15,553 bases of DNA, taken from the NCBI GenBank assembly GCA_019425045.1, contig JAHYYI010000034.1:2546-18098 (forward strand), given 5' to 3'. Shown here in pieces: positions 5,989-12,438 of the stretch (positions within the stretch are counted from its first letter, which is position 1; each line of letters begins with the position of its first letter). The position numbers were made by a program, and so were the translations under genes. This DNA comes from Collinsella sp. Lineage in GTDB: Bacteria > Actinomycetota > Coriobacteriia > Coriobacteriales > Coriobacteriaceae. The notes under the pieces are model-generated. The model made no database searches. It saw only the letters and a program-made list of their open reading frames with translations, and was not told the origin of the DNA.

Positions 5989-8230
5989 ACTCGCTTGGGG
6001 CAACGTCCGCCGCGCCGGCCGCGACTACCTCGTCTACCTTTTGACGCTCACCCTGGGCGTCACGGTCTTCTATGCCTTTAACACCATCTCGATGCAGGTC
6101 GACATCGCCGGAATCGATGAAAAGGGCTTGGCGCAGGTAATGGGCAGCATGCTCGGCGACCTGACGTACTTTTTGGCCGGTGTCATGGCCTTTTTGATGG
6201 TGTATGCCAATAACTTCATCATGAAACGCCGCAAGAAGGAGTTTGGCCTGTACCAGGTGCTCGGCATGGGGCGTGGGCGCGTCGCCACGATCATGGCGCT
6301 CGAGACGGTGATCGTTTCGGTCGTGGCCTTTGTCGCCGGCATTGTGCTGGGTGTGGGACTCTCCCAGCTCATGACGTTCTTTACGGCCTCGCTTTTTAAG
6401 ACACAGATCGCCAATTTCCACTTCTTTTTCTCGGTGCATGCGTTCAATCTGACCCTTGCCTGCATGCTCGTAATGTTTGTGCTCACGCTACTGCTGAACC
6501 TTCGCGCCGTGCGTCGTACCAAACTCATCGAGCTTATGGGTGCCGAGCGTCGCAACGAGAGCATCAAGACACGCAACCCCTGGATCGCGATTGCCATCTT
6601 TGCCGTGGGCGCGGTGCTTGTGGGCGTGGCCTATTACCGTCTGCTACGTGATGGGTTCCCGCTAACCGCGACGGACAGCAAGCTGCAAGAGGCCATGAAC
6701 CAGTTTGGTATTACGACCGCTATGGTTACCGTGGGCACCTTTGCCCTGTTCTGGGGACTCTCGGGCATGCTCATCAAGCTGCTGCAGAGCCTGCGCAGCG
6801 TGTATTGGCGCGGCCTCAACATGTTTACCGTGCGCCAGCTTGCGGCCAAGGTCAACACGGTGTGCTTTTCGATGGGCGTCATCGCGATGCTCCTGTTTTT
6901 GGCCATCACCTCGGTGACGTGCGGTATGTCGATTGCCAACGTGATGAACGAGAACCTGGAGCGCTATAACCCTGTTGACGTGTCTCAGACGTATGTCTAT
7001 TACACGCCCGATACGCTTGACTACTACAAAGAGTACATCAATCCGTCTGAAGCCGATCGCATGGTGCTGGCCGATACAACGGTCGATTTGTACCCCGCAT
7101 GGCACGGCGATCCATGGCACGGCGATCGTATCGATTCCGATAACGTTGCGGACGGCATTAAGGGCAAGTCGGCGGACAACAACGACGAGACCGGCAAGAA
7201 GGTCAATATCGCCGATGTTGCCGGTGAGCATGTGCAGATCGATTCGTATCTGAGTTACCCGGTTGGCGGCTCGAATCCTTCGGTGACCCCAAGTGAGATG
7301 TGCAAGATCATGGGCGAAAAGCTTCCCAAGGCGTTCGGGGGTAGCAATGCCGATGCGATGGGTCTGTTTGTGACGCCGGCGAGCCAGTACAACAAACTGC
7401 GCCAGATGATGGGCGAGGAGCCGGTGCACATCGGTCACGACCAGTATCTGCTCACGTGTGATATGGGCGGCGAGCTGGTCGACCTGTACACCAAATACAT
7501 GGCCGGCGGCCATACCCTCACCTTGGGCGGGCATACACTCAAGCCCGCAGCCGATAAGTCGGACGAAGATACGGCGGCCATCGCCAACTCGGCGATGGGC
7601 AGTAATCCGGGTACCGTCGTCGTTGCCGACGAGCTGTTGTCCCAACTTAATCTGCAGCCGTATTCCAGTAGCCTGCTCGTTAACTACAAACAGGGGATGG
7701 ATACGACCGAGGCAGACGAGAGTATTAAATACACTGTGCTCGACAATCTGCTCGTTGACGGCAAGGAGCCGGGGTCGTGGGGAACCTTCATCACACGCTC
7801 CGAGATGTACACGCAAGCAGCGCAAATGAACGGTCTTATTAGCTACCTAGCCATCTACATCGGCTTTGTATTGGTCGTTGCATGCGCGGCGATTCTGTCG
7901 ATCCAGCAACTCTCCAACGTGGCCGACGGCAGCCGCAGTTATCGTGTGCTGGCACAGATCGGCTGCGACGACCGCCAGATTCGCCATTCGGTGATGGCGC
8001 AGCAAGCGGTATTCTTCCTGTTCCCGCTGGCAGTGGGCCTGGCGCACTCCTTTGTGGCACTTAAGGTGATCATCGAGCTGGTGAGCATTTTCGGAAATAT
8101 GAGCATCGGCGGCACCGTGGGCCTCACCTGTGCAATCTTCCTGGCAGCATACGGTGGCTACTTCCTGGTGACCTATCTCATGAGCACCGGCATGGTACAA
8201 GCTGCCATCGCCACCCGTTACAGCGAGTAA
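5978..8230 (+). CDS. Bce-type ABC transporter permease with large extracytoplasmic domain (FtsX-like)
   Basis: A 750-residue membrane protein with about ten helices, near 16-34, 59-79, 107-129, 152-175, 201-223, 245-269, 297-316, 619-641, 676-699 and 712-735. About 300 residues outside the membrane lie between helices seven and eight. This 7+3 layout with the large loop is the BceB/VraE architecture; two FtsX-like halves surround helices 2-4 and 8-10. Such permeases pair with a BceA ATPase to confer resistance to, and sense, bacitracin-like or cationic peptides. The start is taken at ATG 5978 because GGTGAGGG lies five bases upstream; a GTG at 5966 is in frame but lacks that spacing. The usual BceRS two-component genes are absent here. 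The substrate is unknown. Confidence 0.92.
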   Translation: MLCKLAWGNVRRAGRDYLVYLLTLTLGVTVFYAFNTISMQVDIAGIDEKGLAQVMGSMLGDLTYFLAGVMAFLMVYANNFIMKRRKKEFGLYQVLGMGRGRVATIMALETVIVSVVAFVAGIVLGVGLSQLMTFFTASLFKTQIANFHFFFSVHAFNLTLACMLVMFVLTLLLNLRAVRRTKLIELMGAERRNESIKTRNPWIAIAIFAVGAVLVGVAYYRLLRDGFPLTATDSKLQEAMNQFGITTAMVTVGTFALFWGLSGMLIKLLQSLRSVYWRGLNMFTVRQLAAKVNTVCFSMGVIAMLLFLAITSVTCGMSIANVMNENLERYNPVDVSQTYVYYTPDTLDYYKEYINPSEADRMVLADTTVDLYPAWHGDPWHGDRIDSDNVADGIKGKSADNNDETGKKVNIADVAGEHVQIDSYLSYPVGGSNPSVTPSEMCKIMGEKLPKAFGGSNADAMGLFVTPASQYNKLRQMMGEEPVHIGHDQYLLTCDMGGELVDLYTKYMAGGHTLTLGGHTLKPAADKSDEDTAAIANSAMGSNPGTVVVADELLSQLNLQPYSSSLLVNYKQGMDTTEADESIKYTVLDNLLVDGKEPGSWGTFITRSEMYTQAAQMNGLISYLAIYIGFVLVVACAAILSIQQLSNVADGSRSYRVLAQIGCDDRQIRHSVMAQQAVFFLFPLAVGLAHSFVALKVIIELVSIFGNMSIGGTVGLTCAIFLAAYGGYFLVTYLMSTGMVQAAIATRYSE

Positions 8231-8267
8231 CAAGCGGGCAAAATCGTCGCAAAATCAGAGGCGTATG

Positions 8268-8308
8268 ACCGCCGCGAAGGGACCAGGGGCCCTTTCGCGG
8301 CGGTTTTT
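8268..8308 (+). terminator. rho-independent terminator of the Bce-type operon
   Basis: The stem ACCGCCGCGAAGGG (8268-8281) pairs with the segment 8290-8304 with a single bulged T, and runs straight into TTTTT (8304-8308). It lies 38 bases after the permease stop. It is a strong intrinsic terminator by shape and U-tract. Confidence 0.9.
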
Positions 8309-8331
8309 GCCAATCTGGTGCGTCTTAGATA

Positions 8332-8452
8332 CAAGTGAGTAGACTATTTTGAACCTGCCAAGCACATCGCGACAAATGCTCAATAAAACCGCAGGTCAGA
8401 GCCATGGCGTTTTGGGGCGTGCTTGGCTTCCTGCAAAAAGTCTACTCACTTG
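8332..8452. repeat. 121-bp imperfect palindromic element
   Basis: Outer arms CAAGTGAGTAGACT (8332-8345) and its exact complement (8439-8452) enclose equal-length 11-base unpaired or weakly paired spacers. Inside these are a second pair of arms, GCCAAGCAC (8357-8365) and GTGCTTGGC (8419-8427). The centre contains AAACCGCAGGTCA (8386-8398), repeated at 3950-3962. The equal spacing on both sides argues for a real structured element rather than chance. It encodes no plausible protein. Confidence 0.75.
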
Positions 8453-8468
8453 GTTTTTCTGCTAGAAG

Positions 8469-8505
8469 ACCGCCGCGAGGGAAGGCAGCTCTCTCGCGGC
8501 GGTTT
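8469..8505 (+). terminator. second hairpin with the same stem as the terminator at 8268
   Basis: ACCGCCGCGAG (8469-8479) pairs perfectly with 8493-8503, followed by only TTT. The stem repeats the first ten bases of the terminator at 8268-8281, so the two hairpins look like copies on either side of the 121-bp palindrome. Termination strength is doubtful because of the short T-run. Confidence 0.55.
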
Positions 8506-8514
8506 GGACGTTTG

Positions 8515-8559
8515 CCCAGATAAAAGCTGCCCAAATTAACCTGTCCCTTTTTGGTAGGT
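8515..8559 (+). repeat. left copy of a 45-nt inverted repeat flanking the DAHP synthase gene
   Basis: Aligned to the reverse complement of 10103-10147 it matches at 39 of 45 positions. The core AACCTGTCCCTTTTTGG (8538-8554) and the outer CCCAGATAAAA (8515-8525) are identical. See the partner copy on the right. Confidence 0.8.
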
Positions 8560-8841
8560 GGTTTCAGCTGAACGGCGGGCCGTGCGGCTTGGGTATGCGG
8601 GCTCACAATCTGGGGAAACCGAACAGATTGGGGGCTTGTATGATCGATTCGAAGGGAACCGTGCGACTCGAGGGCATGTTTGACAGAGTGATAGTCGTTG
8701 GGGACGTTCTTAAACGACTAGTCAAACAAGAATGTCCCCAACGACTACCCAAGGAGTGTCCCAAACTGCCGACAGAAAAGGAGCGTCCCTAACTGCTACA
8801 TCCGGAGCAAGACAACGCCGCGGTTAGAGGACGGACAGCGA
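8560..8841. other. gene-poor stretch with a strong hairpin and tandem direct repeats
   Basis: CAATCTG (8606-8612) and CAGATTG (8624-8630) form a small hairpin. A 20-bp inverted repeat with one G-A difference (8692-8711 and 8728-8747) makes a strong stem with a 16-base loop. Directly after it, GGAGTGTCCCAAACTGC (8753-8769) and GGAGCGTCCCTAACTGC (8780-8796) are direct repeats 27 bases apart, and the second arm of the hairpin carries a related unit with GTCCCC at 8734. A 67-codon frame (8589-8792) runs through these repeats and is not accepted as a gene. Confidence 0.6.
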
Positions 8842-8940
8842 GCGGGTCGCATTTGAGACAAGGTGACGTGAAACGAAAGGGCGCTGACCTTCTGGTCGCG
8901 CCCTTGAAGTTGAACGTCAGATTGTCCAAATGCGACCCGC
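8842..8940. repeat. 99-bp imperfect palindrome downstream of DAHP synthase
   Basis: Outer arms GCGGGTCGCATTTG (8842-8855) pair perfectly with 8927-8940. Inner matching blocks follow in order: GACAA/TTGTC (8857-8861, 8922-8926), TGACGT/ACGTCA (8864-8869, 8914-8919), AAGGGCGC/GCGCCCTT (8877-8884, 8898-8905) and GACC/GGTC (8886-8889, 8894-8897). The whole region can fold into one long interrupted hairpin. It may end minus-strand transcripts from the DAHP synthase gene, but no T-run follows on either strand. Confidence 0.75.
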
Positions 8941-8952
8941 GCAGCGTCGGCC

Positions 8953-8982
8953 GGTTACGGCGTTTGGTAAAACGCCGTAACC
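8953..8982 (-). terminator. hairpin touching the DAHP synthase stop codon
   Basis: GGTTACGGCGTTT (8953-8965) is the perfect complement of 8970-8982, leaving a four-base loop. The last base of the stem is the G of the TAG stop codon (8984-8982, minus strand). No T-run follows, so this may protect the mRNA 3' end or assist termination together with the 99-bp palindrome rather than act alone. Confidence 0.5.
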
Positions 8983-10013
8983 TACACCCGCTCCGCGATT
9001 TCGTGGATGAGGTAGTCGGTCTTTTCCCAGCCCAGGCACGGGTCGGTGATCGACTTGCCAAAGACGCCGCCGTCGACCGGCTGATTGCCGTCCTCCAGGT
9101 AGGACTCGATCATAAAGCCCTTGACTAGCTTAGAGATGGACTCATTGCGGCGGCAGCTGTCGAGCACCTCCTTGCAAATACGATACTGCTCCAGCGGACG
9201 TTTGCCCGAGTTGTCGTGGTTGCAGTCGATGACCGCTGCCGGGTTGGCATAGCCGGCATGCTCGGTATAGCGCTCGGCCAGGCGCTCCAGGTGCTCGTAG
9301 TGGTAATTGGGGTAGGTACGACCGTCGAGACCGATGTAGCCACGCATGACGGCGTGTGCGAGCGGATTGCCGTCGCATTCAACCTCCCAGTTGCGGAAGA
9401 TAAAGCTCTGATGTGCCTGGGCGGCGTAGATGGAGTTGAGCATGACGGTGGTGGAACCGGCGGTGGGGTTCTTCATGCCCACAGGCACCGAAATGCCGCT
9501 CGATACCAAGCGATGCTCCTGGTTTTCGACCGAGCGGGCGCCTACGGCGACGTAGCTCAGCAGGTCGACGAGGTACTGGTAGTTGGACGGGTAGAGCATC
9601 TCGTCGGCGGTAAAGAAACCGGTCTCCTCGATGACGCGCAGGTGCATGTGGCGAATGGCCTTAACGCCTTCGAGCAGGTCATCGGGCGCCTCGGGGTCGG
9701 GGTTGTGCAGCAGACCCTTGTAGCCGGTGCCTTTGGTGCGCGGCTTGTTGGTGTAGACGCGCGGAATGATGATGAGCTTGTCCTTGACCTCTTCGGCGAC
9801 CTTGGCCAGTCGGTTCATGTACTCAAGCACCGAATCCTCGCGGTCGGCAGAGCACGGGCCGATGATGAGTACCTTGCGCGCGTCCTCGCCGGTAAAGACT
9901 TTGGCGACCTCGGCGTCAAATGCCTGCTTTTTGGCAGTAAGCTCGGCGGAAAGCGGCATCTCCTCGCGGATCTCCATGGGGATCGGCAGCCTGCGTTTGA
10001 AATCCATGGCCAT
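8982..10013 (-). CDS. aroG: 3-deoxy-7-phosphoheptulonate (DAHP) synthase, type I (AroF/G/H family)
   Basis: Catalyses the first step of the shikimate pathway, condensing phosphoenolpyruvate with erythrose 4-phosphate. It has 343 residues, near the 350 of E. coli AroG. Metal ligands correspond to those of AroG: Cys54 in IGPCSAD, His266 in DCNHDNSGK, Glu303 in MIESY and Asp324 in ITDPC. Substrate-binding segments are RVYTNKPRT (85-93), GYKGL (97-101), GARS (158-161) and GMKNPT (179-184). The start at 10013 follows GAGGAGG by six bases; an ATG two codons later is possible. Which aromatic amino acid inhibits it cannot be judged from sequence alone. It stands alone as a single gene, with a structured region at both ends and no other aro or trp gene nearby. 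Confidence 0.95.
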   Translation of the reverse strand: MAMDFKRRLPIPMEIREEMPLSAELTAKKQAFDAEVAKVFTGEDARKVLIIGPCSADREDSVLEYMNRLAKVAEEVKDKLIIIPRVYTNKPRTKGTGYKGLLHNPDPEAPDDLLEGVKAIRHMHLRVIEETGFFTADEMLYPSNYQYLVDLLSYVAVGARSVENQEHRLVSSGISVPVGMKNPTAGSTTVMLNSIYAAQAHQSFIFRNWEVECDGNPLAHAVMRGYIGLDGRTYPNYHYEHLERLAERYTEHAGYANPAAVIDCNHDNSGKRPLEQYRICKEVLDSCRRNESISKLVKGFMIESYLEDGNQPVDGGVFGKSITDPCLGWEKTDYLIHEIAERV

Positions 10014-10040
10014 GCGGGGCCTCCTCAATCTATAGAAAGA

Positions 10041-10097
10041 ACAATAAGCGTATTGTCGAATGCTCGGCATTATCCGCTGTCGCACGCTAAAGTGCAA
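10041..10097 (-). promoter_or_regulatory. candidate promoter and leader hairpin of DAHP synthase
   Basis: On the minus strand TTGCAC (10097-10092) is separated by 17 bases from GATAAT (10074-10069), giving a predicted start near 10062 and a leader of about 50 nt. The leader contains ACAATA/TATTGT with a four-base loop (10041-10056), which could be a small hairpin or an operator. No leader peptide rich in aromatic residues was seen. Confidence 0.45.
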
Positions 10098-10102
10098 GCA
10101 AA

Positions 10103-10147
10103 ACCTGCCAAAAAGGGACAGGTTTATTTTGGTCGGTTTTATCTGGG
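10103..10147 (-). repeat. right copy of the 45-nt inverted repeat flanking DAHP synthase
   Basis: Inverted partner of 8515-8559 (39 of 45 positions identical). It lies 89 bases upstream of the DAHP synthase start and just outside its candidate promoter. The two copies enclose about 1.6 kb that carries a single housekeeping gene and no transposase. Confidence 0.8.
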
Positions 10148-10221
10148 GAAATGCCGGCACTCGCTGGAAGGGGAGGACCGGCGTACGGCACGCTGGAGCA
10201 AGTTGGATCTCCTGCGGCATA

Positions 10222-10459
10222 CCCCGTGGACAAAAAATGGCAAATATGAGTACTGTTGCTAGCTTAGTATCATATCGACCTTACAAGATAATAGACACAA
10301 CAGTAAATATGTTCATTAACGTTGGCACGCAGAAGCCTGCTAACGGGCGTTTTGATCAATTTGAAGGAATATCTAGGCCGCAAAGACGTCGTTTGGGGCA
10401 GTTTTGGCTGTTACTAAAAAGGTGACAGTACTCATTTTTGCCATTTTTTGCCCACGGGG
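10222..10459. repeat. 238-bp element with 35-bp terminal inverted repeats (MITE-like)
   Basis: The ends 10222-10256 and 10425-10459 are inverted copies with 33 of 35 matches, each containing CAAAAAATGGCAAA and ATGAGTACTGT (or complement). The interior (10257-10424) is clearly richer in A+T than its surroundings and encodes no recognisable protein. No target-site duplication is evident outside the ends. The layout is that of a non-autonomous mobile element or a large structured intergenic repeat. Confidence 0.65.
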
Positions 10460-10517
10460 CCTTGAGGGAGAGCGTCAATCAGGCCTCAGGGGAGGCGTTT
10501 CGAGGCCCAAAGGACAC

Positions 10518-10554
10518 AAAACGGGGGCGCAGTTCATTCTGCGCCCCCGTTTTT
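10518..10554. terminator. bidirectional terminator downstream of the ABC exporter operon
   Basis: ACGGGGGCGCAG (10521-10532) pairs perfectly with 10539-10550 around a six-base loop, with T residues on both exits (five on the plus strand, four on the minus strand). It is placed 28 bases past the stop of the last exporter gene and would end that operon. Confidence 0.9.
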
Positions 10555-10581
10555 GGGTATTGCGGTTGTTTGGCGCCAGTT

Positions 10582-12438
10582 TTACGCCGCTTCGTCGAAC
10601 TGCGAGTTGTACAGATCGGCGTAGAAGCCACCCTGGGCGAGCAGCTCGTCGTGCGTGCCCTTTTCGACGATGTCGCCGTCGCGAATTACCAAGATCACGT
10701 CGGCGTTGCGGATCGTGGACAGGCGGTGCGCGATGACAAAGCTGGTACGGCCCTGCATCAGCGCATCCATGGCGCGCTGGATGAGCTCCTCGGTGCGGGT
10801 ATCGACGTTGGATGTCGCCTCGTCCAGAATGAGCGCCGGGCGGTCGGCCAAAATGGCACGGGCAATGGTCACGAGCTGGCGCTGACCCTGCGACAGGTTA
10901 GTGCCCTCCTCGTTGATCATAAAGTCGTAGCCGCCGGCGAGCGTATGGATAAAGTGATCGCAGCGTGCGGCGCGTGCAGCGGCCTCGACCTCGGCATCGC
11001 TCGCATCGGGGCGTCCGTAGCGGATGTTCTCGCGGATGGTGCCGTTAAACAGCCAGGTATCCTGCAGCACCATGGCAAACTCGCCGCGCAGTGCCGCGCG
11101 GTCCCAGTCGCGCACGTCGACGCCCTCGACGCGCAGTGAACCGCCGTCCACGTCGTAGAAGCGCTGCAGCAGCTTGATGAGCGTGGTCTTGCCGGCGCCG
11201 GTGGGGCCGACGATGGCGATGGTTTGGCCGGGCTGTGCCTCGCAGCTAAAGTCGTGGATGATGGTCTTGTCGGGCGTGTAGCCAAACTTGACATGGTCAA
11301 ACTCCACGTGGCCGGGGCGCTTCTCGGGAATCTGGGCGTCGGACTTCTGCTCCTCTTCGGGCGCGGCAAGGAACTCAAACACACGCTCGGTGGCGGCGGC
11401 CATCGACTGCATCGTGTTGCTCACGTTGCCCAGCTGCTGTACGGGTTGCGTAAAGTTGCGAACGTACTGGATAAAGCTCTGGATGTCGCCGGGCGTGGCA
11501 TTGCCGGTCAGTGCGAGCTGCGCGCCCACCACGACGACGCCCACGTAGCCCATGTTGCCCACCAAGCTCATAAGCGGCATCATCAGGCCCGACAGGAACT
11601 GCGAGCGCCAGCCACTAATAAAGAGGCGGTCGTTTTGACGGTCGAACTCCTCGATTGAGGCCTCGGCGCGGTCGAACACCTGAATGACGTTTTGGCCGGC
11701 AAAATCCTCCTCGATAATGCCGTTGACGGCACCCAGAACCTGCTGCTGCTCTCGGAAGTATGGCTGCGAGAAGTGAATCATTACGGTCAGGATAATCGCG
11801 GCGGCCGGCAGCGTGAGCACGGTGACGCCGGTGAGCGGCAGGCTGATCGACAGCATCATGACGAGCACGCCGATAATCTGCGTCACCGACGTGATGAGCT
11901 GGGTCACGCTCTGGTTGAGCGACTGGCCCAGCGTATCGACGTCGTTGGTGATGCGGCTGAGCACGTCGCCCTTGCTGTGGCCGTTGAAGTAGCTCATTGG
12001 AACGACAGCGATCTTGGCGGCGATCTCCTTGCGCATGCGATAGCAGATCTTTTGCGTGACGCCGGTCATGAGCCAGCCCTGGACCAGGCTGCAGACAGAG
12101 CTTGCCAGATACAGGCAGAGCAAAAAGCCGAGCGTCTTGGCGATCCAGTCAAAGTCGACGTCGCCGGTGCCGTTGACCTTGGCAACCAGGCCTTCGAACA
12201 GTTTGGTGGTAACCTGGCCGAGCACCTTGGGCCCCACAATGTTAAAGATGACCGAGCACACGGCAAAGGCGACGGCAGCAAACACGGCAATCTTGTGCTG
12301 GCCGATATAGCCGAGCAGCTGCCTCATGGTGCCTTTAAAGTCCTTGGCCTTTTCGCCGCGGCCCATGCCACCCATACGGCCCATAGGACCGCGCCGGCGG
12401 GTGGGCTTGGGAATCTGAGTCTTGGTCTCGTCTGCCAT
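10582..12438 (-). CDS. ABC exporter half-transporter with canonical ATPase site (BmrD/TM288-like)
   Basis: A 618-residue type IV (type I exporter) half-transporter. A Gly/Met/Arg-rich cytoplasmic tail (about 12-35) precedes the six-helix membrane domain (about 45-330), and the nucleotide-binding domain spans about 378-610. Walker A is GPTGAGKTT (411-419), Q-loop Gln459, Walker B LILDE with catalytic Glu540, and switch His571 in IAHRLST. The signature is LSQGQ (515-519) rather than LSGGQ. Intact Walker B/His with a changed signature is the pattern of the catalytic half of heterodimeric exporters; the partner is the gene just upstream, which it overlaps by one base (TAATG). Likely substrates are drugs, peptides or lipids; none can be specified. 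Confidence 0.94.
   Translation of the reverse strand: MADETKTQIPKPTRRRGPMGRMGGMGRGEKAKDFKGTMRQLLGYIGQHKIAVFAAVAFAVCSVIFNIVGPKVLGQVTTKLFEGLVAKVNGTGDVDFDWIAKTLGFLLCLYLASSVCSLVQGWLMTGVTQKICYRMRKEIAAKIAVVPMSYFNGHSKGDVLSRITNDVDTLGQSLNQSVTQLITSVTQIIGVLVMMLSISLPLTGVTVLTLPAAAIILTVMIHFSQPYFREQQQVLGAVNGIIEEDFAGQNVIQVFDRAEASIEEFDRQNDRLFISGWRSQFLSGLMMPLMSLVGNMGYVGVVVVGAQLALTGNATPGDIQSFIQYVRNFTQPVQQLGNVSNTMQSMAAATERVFEFLAAPEEEQKSDAQIPEKRPGHVEFDHVKFGYTPDKTIIHDFSCEAQPGQTIAIVGPTGAGKTTLIKLLQRFYDVDGGSLRVEGVDVRDWDRAALRGEFAMVLQDTWLFNGTIRENIRYGRPDASDAEVEAAARAARCDHFIHTLAGGYDFMINEEGTNLSQGQRQLVTIARAILADRPALILDEATSNVDTRTEELIQRAMDALMQGRTSFVIAHRLSTIRNADVILVIRDGDIVEKGTHDELLAQGGFYADLYNSQFDEAA

Noticed and set aside
8589..8792. 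67-codon frame in the gap after the exporter operon
   Set aside because: It runs through a 20-bp hairpin and direct repeats, and its C-terminus is only the translated repeat; no good start site.
8231..8981. CRISPR array
   Set aside because: The repeats are inverted or only two to three imperfect copies of unequal spacing, with no uniform repeat-spacer pattern and no cas gene.
10152..10250. 32-codon frame ending PVDKKWQI
   Set aside because: Its end is simply the left terminal repeat of the 10222-10459 element; no ribosome binding site or family.
9216..10262. Plus-strand open frame opposite DAHP synthase
   Set aside because: Antisense of a gene with all metal ligands present.
10309..10425. 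38-codon frame beginning MFINVGTQKPANGRF inside the MITE-like element
   Set aside because: The first residues faintly recall PssE-type glycosyltransferase starts, but it is too short, has no ribosome binding site and ends at the element's arm.
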